Of a stretch of 64,000 bases of DNA, positions 7,935-15,169 are shown piece by piece. Position numbers and translations under genes: made by a program. Position 1 is the first letter of the stretch; every line of letters starts with the position of its first letter. Source of the DNA: an uncultured Bacteroidia bacterium (GTDB lineage Bacteria; Bacteroidota; Bacteroidia; Bacteroidales; F082); NCBI GenBank assembly GCA_902801625.1, contig CADCJI010000001.1, positions 277,233 to 341,232 on the forward strand. Direction: 5' to 3'. The notes under the pieces are model-generated. The model was not told the origin of the DNA, made no database searches, and saw only the letters and a program-made list of their open reading frames with translations.

Positions 7935-8801
7935 TTATTGTTGCGCCCGGTATTCCTTGGGCGACATACCCGCGTTTGTTTTAAAAAAGCGAGTGAATGC
8001 AGCTGGGTCAGAAAAGCCAAGCTGCTGGCTGATTTGTTGGATATTGAGGTCCTTGCTGTGGCGAAGTAGCGACTTGGCTTGGACAATGACATAACCCGAA
8101 ATCCATTCATTGGCACTAATACCGGTTTGTTTCTTGATGATGCTGCCGAAATACTTGGGCGACAAACAAAGAAGATTGGCATAATACTGCACTTCGCGGC
8201 TTTCATGGGAATGGTTGACAAAGGCGTTTTTGAAGCGGTTAAACAATTGTTGGGCTGGAGTGAGTTCTGGTGCCGTTAGGCCGTTTTCCTGTAGGTAAAT
8301 CTCCATCAAATGCGTTCCTATTTCCATTTGCTTGACCAGTAATTCGTCACGCTCAGGATGGCTCAACTGACTGATGGCTTGGAGCATCATGAAATGCCCT
8401 TGCATGCCTTCATATTGTTCATCGCTCAGATGGAAAACGGAATTATATCGGTATTCGACATGCTCAAAATAGAAGGGATAGAGATGCTTCAGGTTTTGAA
8501 GAAAACTTGGTGAGATGATGAGCAATGAAACCAAATAGTCGTCGCTCGACTCTTGGATCTCCATCACGTGACCAGGAGGAACCATGACAAAGTCGTGTTG
8601 ATGGAATTCCTTTTGTTGCTTGTCAAAAAGGTTTTTCAGACACCCTCGATGATTTAGCCAAAGTATGAAAAATGGTGATGCGTAGGCTTTCTCGTAGATA
8701 GGCACACGGTTGATATTGTCAAATATCATTAGACCATTTGTTTTTATCTGGTCTCTTATTTCCTCCAAAGCGTGTGGCTGTTTTTTCATTTTTTCGGTCA
8801 T
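7935..8801 (-). CDS. AraC family transcriptional regulator
   Basis: 288 residues. The N-terminal half is a cupin-like sensing domain (HQHDFVMVPPGHVMEIQ). The C-terminal ~100 residues form the double helix-turn-helix: YYANLLCLSPKYFGSIIKKQTG for the first and ISQQLGFSDPAAFTRFFKTN for the second, ending in the signature GMSPKEYRAQ. The family activates or represses sugar and stress genes upon ligand binding. The GH29 fucosidase gene next to it is a possible target, but nothing shows this directly. A second Met at 8789 is an alternative start. Confidence 0.88.
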   Translation of the reverse strand: MTEKMKKQPHALEEIRDQIKTNGLMIFDNINRVPIYEKAYASPFFILWLNHRGCLKNLFDKQQKEFHQHDFVMVPPGHVMEIQESSDDYLVSLLIISPSFLQNLKHLYPFYFEHVEYRYNSVFHLSDEQYEGMQGHFMMLQAISQLSHPERDELLVKQMEIGTHLMEIYLQENGLTAPELTPAQQLFNRFKNAFVNHSHESREVQYYANLLCLSPKYFGSIIKKQTGISANEWISGYVIVQAKSLLRHSKDLNIQQISQQLGFSDPAAFTRFFKTNAGMSPKEYRAQQ

Positions 8802-8905
8802 TTTGCCTACAAAAATAGCATTAATTGTCCAAATAGTTCACAATAAACCGACTAAATGACAATTATTTCGTACTGATTGTTATTTGGCGAATGTTGAAAT
8901 GTGTC

Positions 8906-9083
8906 TATTTTTGGAACCGAAAAATGAAGCAAGACGGCACCATCGTCACTGCTACGTTATGCTGGTTTTTTTAATTGTTTGGCGACGTTATTGAATTAGT
9001 CAGCATGTTTTTTCAAACATCCTACATTTATATTATTAGCTTTTATTTTATCAAAGTGTCTGATGGTGCCTTTTTTATTTTTT
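8906..9083 (+). ncRNA. Possible short transcript: -7 box, 16-codon ORF, long-range stem, T-run
   Basis: TATTTTTG at 8906-8913 is followed by a possible 16-codon reading frame at 8924 (MKQDGTIVTATLCWFF). GGCACCATC at 8935-8943 is complementary to GATGGTGCC at 9062-9070, which is followed by TTTTTTATTTTTT. An inner ATGCTG/CAGCAT pair lies between. The 3' end overlaps the end of the convergent fucosidase gene. It could be an sRNA, a leader-like unit or two ends of a small element; I see no recognised family. Confidence 0.25.
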
Positions 9084-10484
9084 CTGCATCTCAAACACAA
9101 CCGCATGAGGCATTTCGAACAAATTCGGGAAGTCGATGCGGTAACGACCATCAGCCTCCTTGCAAAGGGTGGCTTTCTTTTTGCTGCCTAATACTTTGAT
9201 TTTTCCCGTCTTCAGCTTTATGTCCTTGGCCTCAAACCAATAAGTGCCGGGAACTGGGTTTTCCTGTTCATCCAAGAGGAAAATGCCGTAGACTTTGTCG
9301 CCTTTCTGCGTGAAGCGAAACTTGCCGTAAGTAAAAGGATAAATAGGGCGTGTGCTGTAGATGGCTTCGTCGTTCACCTGCATCCACTCGCCGATTTCTT
9401 TCATGCGAAGCAAGGCGGTGTCGGGCAAGTTGCCATCGGCATCGGGGCCCACGTTGAGGAGGAAGTTGCCGCCTTTGGCCACGATGTCGCACAAAAGGTG
9501 GATAAGTTTGTTGGTGCTTTTGTAGGTGTCAGTCGAGACATACGACCACGAATTGCCCATCGACATGCAGGTTTCCCAAGGATAGGGCAGGAGCGAGTCG
9601 GGCACCTGCTGCTCGGGAGTCTGGTAGTTTTCGTATTTGCCGCCTACCGAGCGGTCAACGATGATGAGATCTGGGTTGTTCTCGCGGGCGATTTCGGCTA
9701 CTTTGGGCATGTCAATGTCCTGGATGTAGCCTTGGCATCCGAGCCAGGGACGCGTTTCATCGTTCACGCTCCATTCGGGACGTACCCAGCCACCATCGAG
9801 CCAAAGGATGTCAATGTCGCCGTAGTTATGTGTGAGTTCTCGTATTTGTCTGTGGGTGAATTGCTTGTATTTCTCAAAACGCTCGGGCATGGAGGTCGGT
9901 TCGTAGTTGACATTGCGGTCAGGGGTGGCCCACTCGTGTGCCCAGTAGTCGTCGCAGTGCCAGTCGGGTTTCGAGAAGTAGAGGCCTGTCCAAAAACCCT
10001 TTTCGCGAAAGGCTTTCACCACTTCGCCCGTGATGTCAGCTTTGGGATTTTTCGAGAACGGGCAGCTTGGGTCGACAGTGGAGTAGGTGGTCTCTTTCGT
10101 ATCGAACATACAGAAGCCATCGTGGTGCTTCGTGGTGAAGACGACATACTTCATGCCAGCGTTTTTGGCGGCCTCAGCCCATTTCGATGGGTCGAAATGT
10201 TGAGGATTGAAGGTCTTATTAAGGTTTTGGTAATCAGTCTTATATTGGTAATAATCGGCGCCGTTGCGATTGATCCAGGGTTCGTTGCAGATGGACCACG
10301 ATTCCACCACCTCCCATTGGGCATAGATGCCCCAATGCATCATGAAGCCGAACTTCAGGTCCTGCCATTGGCTGATGCGGTTGGTGATGACGGGGTCGGT
10401 TTCGGGGAGTTGGTCTTCGGTTTGGGCAAACGACAAAGAGTAAACGATGCTCAATAATGCAAATAGAAAGGTTTTCTTATTCAT
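9075..10484 (-). CDS. GH29 alpha-L-fucosidase, exported
   Basis: 469 residues from the ATG at 10484, with a signal peptide (MNKKTFLFALLSIVYSLSFA). The GH29 hallmarks are present: KFGFMMHWGIYAQWE, YVVFTTKHHDGFCMFDT with the substrate-binding His pair, and DIDILWLDGGW, whose Asp (about residue 230) is the predicted nucleophile. GNFLLNVGPDADGNLPD is also typical. The C-terminal ~100 residues form the usual beta-sandwich. The enzyme removes terminal L-fucose from glycans, in the periplasm or at the surface. It is not part of a visible SusC/D locus. TATCTTTG lies 22 bases upstream of the start. Confidence 0.93.
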   Translation of the reverse strand: MNKKTFLFALLSIVYSLSFAQTEDQLPETDPVITNRISQWQDLKFGFMMHWGIYAQWEVVESWSICNEPWINRNGADYYQYKTDYQNLNKTFNPQHFDPSKWAEAAKNAGMKYVVFTTKHHDGFCMFDTKETTYSTVDPSCPFSKNPKADITGEVVKAFREKGFWTGLYFSKPDWHCDDYWAHEWATPDRNVNYEPTSMPERFEKYKQFTHRQIRELTHNYGDIDILWLDGGWVRPEWSVNDETRPWLGCQGYIQDIDMPKVAEIARENNPDLIIVDRSVGGKYENYQTPEQQVPDSLLPYPWETCMSMGNSWSYVSTDTYKSTNKLIHLLCDIVAKGGNFLLNVGPDADGNLPDTALLRMKEIGEWMQVNDEAIYSTRPIYPFTYGKFRFTQKGDKVYGIFLLDEQENPVPGTYWFEAKDIKLKTGKIKVLGSKKKATLCKEADGRYRIDFPNLFEMPHAVVFEMQKK

Positions 10485-10506
10485 GTTCAAAATGCTTTTA
10501 CGGCGT

Positions 10507-10514
10507 CAAAGATA
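10507..10514 (-). promoter_or_regulatory. -7 element (TATCTTTG) for the fucosidase
   Basis: Minus-strand TATCTTTG, 22 bases before the ATG at 10484. It begins only a few bases after the U-tract of the upstream operon's terminator. Confidence 0.6.
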
Positions 10515-10516
10515 CG

Positions 10517-10554
10517 AAAAAACCACGATTCGCAGCGCACACTGCAAATCGTGG
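10517..10554 (-). terminator. Intrinsic terminator of the zeta-kinase operon
   Basis: On the minus strand CCACGATT-T-GCAG pairs with CTGC-G-AATCGTGG around a six-base loop and is followed by TTTTTT. It lies 25 bases downstream of the small gene's stop. Confidence 0.8.
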
Positions 10555-10578
10555 TAGGTTTCTATGTGACGAAGGAGA

Positions 10579-10779
10579 TTATTCCTGTTCCATCAGGGCT
10601 TTGACTTCCTTGGCTTTCACGGTGTAGATGTTGCCATCGGCATCGCAGAAGCAGAAGGTGCCATTGTGGCGGCAGCGCATGGTGAGCAAGCGTTGCATTG
10701 AGAGGTCGAGGCCGCTCATCAATTTCTTGGTGAAGGACGAAACTTCATTCTTCTTGGCATTCACTGTTACTGTTGTCAT
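10579..10779 (-). CDS. Small protein downstream of and overlapping the zeta-like kinase; putative partner
   Basis: 66 residues from the ATG at 10779, cytoplasmic. The sequence has an N-terminal MTTVTVNAKKNE, a helix (VSSFTKKLMSGLDLSMQRLL) and a C-terminal part with DADGNIYTVKAKEVKALM. I do not recognise the family. It begins 35 bases inside the end of the kinase gene in another frame and is followed directly by the terminator, so both are one transcription unit. In zeta/epsilon systems a small protein next to the kinase neutralises it; here the order would be kinase first. The antitoxin role is inferred from position only. Confidence 0.65.
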   Translation of the reverse strand: MTTVTVNAKKNEVSSFTKKLMSGLDLSMQRLLTMRCRHNGTFCFCDADGNIYTVKAKEVKALMEQE

Positions 10780-11329
10780 ATTGTCTGATCTTTTCTTCGT
10801 TGTAAAACTTAATGGATTTGATGTTTCCTTCGGCGATGATCTCTGAGGGCATGATGCTGTTGTCGATGAACAGGAAATAATCAACGATGGGGCAATAGAG
10901 ATGGAATAGGTTCTTGATGCCCGCCTTGTAACGCCTGCGGATAATGTTGTCGTCCACATGATGACCGCCGTGCTTCACTCGCTCCGCCACACGCTTGATG
11001 GCTAGTTCGGGACTTTGCAGCCAGAAATAGACGAGACTGGCTTTGTAGCCCTGTTCGCGTGCCTTGAGGATGAGGGAATGATAGGATTTGGCAGCCAAGG
11101 TGGTTTCGATGGCAAAATCAACTTTGTCAGCGATGTGTTTTTTGATGCATGTCAACATCAGGCGACCTGCGGCGACCTTGGCACCGTCGGGGTTGAGTGG
11201 CGAAAGACCTTTTGCGATTTCATCGCAGTTGACGAACTCCTTACACTGCAGCGTCTCAGGCAAAACAGTCAAGGAGGCAGTGGTCTTTCCAGCTCCGTTA
11301 CATCCTGATATGATATATAAATTAGGCAT
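10745..11329 (-). CDS. Zeta-toxin-like P-loop kinase
   Basis: 194 residues from the ATG at 11329. Walker A is GCNGAGKTT at residues 9-17, followed by FVNCDEIAKGLSP, FAIETTLAAKSY (the ETT segment of zeta toxins) and VAERVKHGGHHVDDNIIRRRY, the conserved Arg/Gly-rich lid. Zeta kinases phosphorylate UDP-N-acetylamino-sugars, blocking wall synthesis; chromosomal relatives in Bacteroidota are less studied and may differ. An upstream extension of the frame exists but passes the promoter at 11385, so the ATG before NLYIISG is chosen. It overlaps the small downstream gene by 35 bases. Confidence 0.82.
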   Translation of the reverse strand: MPNLYIISGCNGAGKTTASLTVLPETLQCKEFVNCDEIAKGLSPLNPDGAKVAAGRLMLTCIKKHIADKVDFAIETTLAAKSYHSLILKAREQGYKASLVYFWLQSPELAIKRVAERVKHGGHHVDDNIIRRRYKAGIKNLFHLYCPIVDYFLFIDNSIMPSEIIAEGNIKSIKFYNEEKIRQYDNSNSECQEE

Positions 11330-11384
11330 CAAATAATAGTTCTGCTCGTTTTTGTGATGACATATTTCATGCCAATTCACGCTG

Positions 11385-11392
11385 CAAAGATA
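11385..11392 (-). promoter_or_regulatory. -7 element (TATCTTTG) with TTG -33 box for the zeta-kinase operon
   Basis: On the minus strand TTGACA is followed 21 bases after its first base by TATCTTTGCAGC, close to the Bacteroidota -33/-7 spacing. It is 55 bases before the ATG at 11329. Confidence 0.65.
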
Positions 11393-11508
11393 CAAAAAAT
11401 GTGAACTTGTCAACACTTTTCCACACTTTTCCACGATATTTTTTGTGGATTTCCTTTTAATTATCTGAAAATCATACTAGTTGATAAACCTATGTCATTC
11501 CAGCTTAG

Positions 11509-11564
11509 CCTCCCATGTCATTCCTACGGAGGTGTGTGCGTTGGCTAGGAATCTATGGGAGGCG
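11509..11564 (+). repeat. REP-like palindrome, copy 1 (doublet with copy 2)
   Basis: Outer arms GCCTCCCAT and ATGGGAGGC are perfectly complementary; inner arms ATTCCTA and TAGGAAT also pair. The core reads CATGTCATTCC ... GGAATCTATG and is shared with four other copies in the window. The gene-free stretch 11330-11755 is mostly this doublet. Confidence 0.75.
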
Positions 11565-11590
11565 GTTCAAAACAGTTAACCTTATAGGCC

Positions 11591-11658
11591 GGCTTCAGAA
11601 AGCATAGATTCCATGCTCTCACACAGCCCAGCGCAGGAATGACATGCTTTCTGAAGCC
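11591..11658 (-). repeat. REP-like palindrome, copy 2, opposite orientation
   Basis: Arms GGCTTCAGAAAGCAT and ATGCTTTCTGAAGCC form a perfect 15-bp stem. Read on the minus strand it has the same CATGTCATTCCT ... GGAATCTATG core as copy 1 but an unrelated outer stem. It is 26 bases from copy 1. Confidence 0.75.
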
Positions 11659-11729
11659 TGTTGACACCTAACTTTTGCGATAACATGACCTTTTTCCGTA
11701 ATTCTATGCTGATTCTTCCCAAAAAGTTG

Positions 11730-11737
11730 TACTTTTA
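11730..11737 (+). promoter_or_regulatory. Weak -7-like element (TACTTTTA)
   Basis: One mismatch to TAnnTTTG, 18 bases before the ATG at 11756; it would serve the lipoprotein-M1 peptidase cluster. Confidence 0.35.
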
Positions 11738-11755
11738 CCGCCTCAATCCAACGCA

Positions 11756-12322
11756 ATGAAGATTCGTACGATTATCGGATTACTACTTTTGGCTTTGGCG
11801 CCATGTTCCTGCCAAAAGCCCGTGGAGTATCCCATCGAGCCAAAGATTACATACGAGGGTTTCACCTATTTGATTAATGCTGACAGTACATTCAGCGGTG
11901 AGGGCATCGTCGCCTTTTCCTATACCGATGGTGATGGTGACCTTGGCCTTGACGACAGTGATACCTTGTCGCCTTTCGGCTTCCACGACGCACATTATTA
12001 TAATATGGTGATCGATTACATGAAATGCGTCAATGGTGAGTTTTTAAAGACGCCGCTGCTGAGTCCGCATGTGCCGACCAGTCCTGCCGACACGCTTGTG
12101 CTTTACGATACGGTGACCTTCAATGCCCGTTTCAAGCGACTTCGTGACTCGGAGGAACCGAAGGCCATCAGCGGCATGATGGAGTATAAGCTTACGGTGC
12201 AAAATCCTTTCTCACCCAACGACACGGTGAAGTTCGAGATTCGTATCCTTGACCGTGCATTGCATGAAAGCAATGTGATACAGACTGAACCCATTTTTAC
12301 TAATCCTACAATGAAACAATAA
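11756..12322 (+). CDS. Hypothetical lipoprotein
   Basis: 188 residues with a lipoprotein signal peptide (MKIRTIIGLLLLALAPCSC; Cys at 17 or 19 as lipidation site). The mature part is beta-rich with a conserved-looking FSYTDGDGDLGL segment (Asp/Gly-rich, possibly metal-binding), later VTFNARFKRL and YKLTVQNPFSPNDTVKFEI, suggesting an Ig-like fold. I recognise the DGDGDLGL pattern from other Bacteroidota lipoproteins of unknown function. It is 10 bases upstream of the M1 peptidase gene, so it is probably the first gene of that operon. Confidence 0.8.
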   Translation: MKIRTIIGLLLLALAPCSCQKPVEYPIEPKITYEGFTYLINADSTFSGEGIVAFSYTDGDGDLGLDDSDTLSPFGFHDAHYYNMVIDYMKCVNGEFLKTPLLSPHVPTSPADTLVLYDTVTFNARFKRLRDSEEPKAISGMMEYKLTVQNPFSPNDTVKFEIRILDRALHESNVIQTEPIFTNPTMKQ

Positions 12323-12332
12323 GTACAGCGAT

Positions 12333-14630
12333 ATGAAACGACTTTTATTATTCTTAGCTTTGTTATTGACTTTTGCCAATACACAAGCGCAAACCGTTGG
12401 CGAGAACATTGATGTCACGCACTATGAAATCCACCTTTGGGGCTTCGACTTTACCAATCGCACGCTGCAAGGTGAGGCTTTTGTTGACTTCAACACAACA
12501 GCCAGTCTTTCCACCCTCGTGCTGGAGCTGAAGACCCTCACTGTCACCGACGTGGCCTCCGACTACTACGGTGTTGAGAGTTTCAGCCAAGAGGGCGATT
12601 TCCTGACCATTGTTTTCGATGAGACCATAGCCGCCAATGAGCATGTCACTTTAGACGTGCGCTATGGAGGATCTACCTTCAGCGAGACATGGGGCGGCGT
12701 GGAATGGTGGGGCACCGATTATGTCTACAACCTCGGTGTGGGTTTCGAAAGCCAACCTCACAATCTCGGCAAGACCTGGTTCCCTTGCGTGGACAACTTC
12801 ACCGACAAGGCCACCTACGACCTGATCATCAGCGTCAGTAATGACAAAAAGGCTATCTGTGGTGGCAACCTCGTAGAACATTACGACAATGGAGACGGCA
12901 CCTCCACTTGGCATTGGTTTACACCTCAAGAGATTTCGACCTATCACATCTCGTTCGCCATCGGCAATTACGAACTTTGGCAAGATACCTATGAAGGCCT
13001 TAATGGTAACATCCTGATCGAGGTGTACGCCAAACCTAATCAGATGAACAACGTGCCTGGAACCTTTGTCCATATCAAGGAAATCATCTCGTTCTTCGAA
13101 GAGAACCTTGGCCCTTATCCTTTCAACCGTATCGGTTATGTCAGCACGGGCAAGGGCTGCATGGAGCATACTGACAATATCGCCTTTGCAGCGAGTATCA
13201 TCGATGGTCAGACGACTGGTGAGGAATATGTTGCCCATGAATTGTCACACATGTGGTCGGGCAACTTGGTGACTTGCACAGAAGCGGGCGACATGTGGCT
13301 CAACGAAGGCTTCGCCCAGTTCTGGGGTGCATTCTACGAAGCTGGTGTCTATGGCGAACAGCATTTCCAGAATACGATTTCGAATAAGGTGAGTGCCATC
13401 ACTGCATGGTGCAATAGCCCCTCCAACTGGATGCCGCTCAACAACATGCCCTTGAACATGACCTACGACAGTGATGCGGTCTATGAGCGCGGTGCGGTCA
13501 TTGTCAACACGATGATGAACTACATGGGTCGCGAGAATTTCCTGGCAGCCATGCGAGCCTATTTCCAACAATATGCCTATCAGACAGCTACCTCCGAGCA
13601 ACTGTGTGAAGCCTTAACCCAATATTCTGGCATTGACATGCACGGTTTCTTTGATACCTATGTCTATTCGAGCGGCATGCCTAACTTGTATGCATCAATC
13701 CTATCGGTTGAACCCATCGGCAACCAGTATAAAGTGACGCTTGACTTGCACTATCAACATATTGGCGACACCCACATAGGCCAAAGCAACATCTGCGAAC
13801 TGACATTCATTGGTCCCGACTTCCAGTGGGTCACTGAGAAAGTAAGTTGGGACAACCAGCATGGCAACGCTACGGTCGTCCTCGACTTTGAACCTGTGTG
13901 TATGGTGAGCGACATCAACAACAACTGGTTGGACGGAAAACAGCAGAAGACTGTCATGGTGAAGACGTCGGCACAACAAGTTTGCCCTGGCTTCAGGTTC
14001 GAGGCCACCGCTCTGGCAGATTCGTTGTTTGTCGCAGTAGAGAACAACCTGGTGGGTCCTTACAATGATCCGTTGATTCCCAATCTGACCCTTTCGTCCA
14101 AGCATTTCTGGTCCATCAACCGTTATGACTTTGGTACGGCTAAGGTGAAGGGTATGTTTGATTACTCAAAGACCCAGGACGGCGACATCATCCAATCCGA
14201 AAACGATTCGGCTACCTTGCTTTACCGCAAGAACGCCTCAGAAGCATGGCACGAAATCGCCCACACAATCTATTCAGGCTCCACTTGGAAAGTGGGTCGG
14301 CTTGTGGTCGATGATGTCATGCCGGGTGAATACGCCATCGCTGTATGGGACAAGGAAGCCCTCAGTACTGAGGAATATGCCGAGCCGGAGAAGCAGATGC
14401 AACTGTTCCCCAATCCTTCCAAAGACAAGGTTCGCCTGACTTGGAATGGCGTTTGCGATGGTGTCATCCGCGTTCTTAGCATGGATGGGAAAGAAGTGAG
14501 AAACGCTACGTTTACCCAAACAGACAACCTTGAGCTTTCAACCGAAGGTTTGGCAAAGGGTTGCTATACGGTGGTACGCCTCAATCAGGTTGGCTCGGTA
14601 ATGGAAACCAAGAAATTAATCGTTAAATGA
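12333..14630 (+). CDS. M1 family metallopeptidase with T9SS C-terminal sorting domain
   Basis: 765 residues with a signal peptide (MKRLLLFLALLLTFANTQAQ). The N-terminal beta-domain is followed by the catalytic domain with GKGCMEHTDN in the place of the GxMEN exopeptidase motif. The zinc site is HELSH at residues 302-306, with Glu325 in WLNEGFAQF as third ligand (HExxH-x18-E). The last ~75 residues, starting LFPNPSKDKVRLTW and ending METKKLIVK, form a type A T9SS sorting domain, so the enzyme should be exported to the surface. The MEH instead of MEN may alter recognition of the peptide N-terminus. The stop overlaps the next lipoprotein gene (ATGA). Confidence 0.92.
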   Translation: MKRLLLFLALLLTFANTQAQTVGENIDVTHYEIHLWGFDFTNRTLQGEAFVDFNTTASLSTLVLELKTLTVTDVASDYYGVESFSQEGDFLTIVFDETIAANEHVTLDVRYGGSTFSETWGGVEWWGTDYVYNLGVGFESQPHNLGKTWFPCVDNFTDKATYDLIISVSNDKKAICGGNLVEHYDNGDGTSTWHWFTPQEISTYHISFAIGNYELWQDTYEGLNGNILIEVYAKPNQMNNVPGTFVHIKEIISFFEENLGPYPFNRIGYVSTGKGCMEHTDNIAFAASIIDGQTTGEEYVAHELSHMWSGNLVTCTEAGDMWLNEGFAQFWGAFYEAGVYGEQHFQNTISNKVSAITAWCNSPSNWMPLNNMPLNMTYDSDAVYERGAVIVNTMMNYMGRENFLAAMRAYFQQYAYQTATSEQLCEALTQYSGIDMHGFFDTYVYSSGMPNLYASILSVEPIGNQYKVTLDLHYQHIGDTHIGQSNICELTFIGPDFQWVTEKVSWDNQHGNATVVLDFEPVCMVSDINNNWLDGKQQKTVMVKTSAQQVCPGFRFEATALADSLFVAVENNLVGPYNDPLIPNLTLSSKHFWSINRYDFGTAKVKGMFDYSKTQDGDIIQSENDSATLLYRKNASEAWHEIAHTIYSGSTWKVGRLVVDDVMPGEYAIAVWDKEALSTEEYAEPEKQMQLFPNPSKDKVRLTWNGVCDGVIRVLSMDGKEVRNATFTQTDNLELSTEGLAKGCYTVVRLNQVGSVMETKKLIVK

Positions 14631-15157
14631 GAAATAAAATGAAGAATATCAAGTATTTGTCGGTTTTGCTCATGCTGGGTTTCTTTTTCGTATCATGCGA
14701 AAAACAGCCTCAGGAGAGCGAATGGGAAAAGTATTATGGATACACCAATGAGGAAATCGTTGGGTCGTATTCTTTTTCCAATGGTTCGGGTGCCTTTGAA
14801 AGTTTGACTGAAGGTGAACTTTGTCATATTTGCGAGGATGCTAAAGTCAACATCACGGCAACATCAGGAAGTACCATTGAGTTTAATGTGAATTGTCCGA
14901 GCGATGAGTTCAACCGCACGTTTGAGGGTAGACCATGTTTTACTGATGATGACTTCCTGATTAACATGACCGCTCCATCGGGAAACGCACATCCAGATTA
15001 TGAGTTGACAGTTTATGTCTATAAAAATGCCCAAGGCAAAATTCGTCTTCACGGTTTTGCTCGACATATCACGTATGAAATCAAAGTGGAAGACGGCATA
15101 ACAGTTTATTATGTCAAGTCTAAGGTCAATTATTATTTCGATGTCATTAAAAACTAA
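14627..15157 (+). CDS. Hypothetical lipoprotein
   Basis: 176 residues. The signal peptide ends in FFFVSC (lipobox Cys at about residue 24). The start at 14627 overlaps the M1 peptidase stop by ATGA; a second Met at 14639 (MKNIKYLSVLL) gives a more standard signal peptide. The mature part includes EEIVGSYSFSNGSG, an ACT-like alternation of strands, and ends YYVKSKVNYYFDVIKN. I recognise no family. Its position between two T9SS cargo genes suggests a surface or outer-membrane anchored partner. Confidence 0.78.
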   Translation: MRNKMKNIKYLSVLLMLGFFFVSCEKQPQESEWEKYYGYTNEEIVGSYSFSNGSGAFESLTEGELCHICEDAKVNITATSGSTIEFNVNCPSDEFNRTFEGRPCFTDDDFLINMTAPSGNAHPDYELTVYVYKNAQGKIRLHGFARHITYEIKVEDGITVYYVKSKVNYYFDVIKN

Positions 15158-15169
15158 ATACTTACAACG

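Noticed and set aside
10780-10959. N-terminal extension of the small gene downstream of the zeta-like kinase
   Set aside because: The extended frame lies fully inside the kinase gene in another frame and looks like a shadow; the ATG at 10779 gives a compact protein.
11330-11434. Longer N-terminus of the zeta-like kinase
   Set aside because: It would cross the TATCTTTG promoter at 11385-11392, and the Walker A motif begins right after the ATG at 11329 as in relatives.
12651-13238. Long minus-strand open frames opposite the M1 peptidase, leuS, purL and other large genes
   Set aside because: They mirror the codon pattern of well-identified plus-strand genes, have no family motifs, and are shadows.
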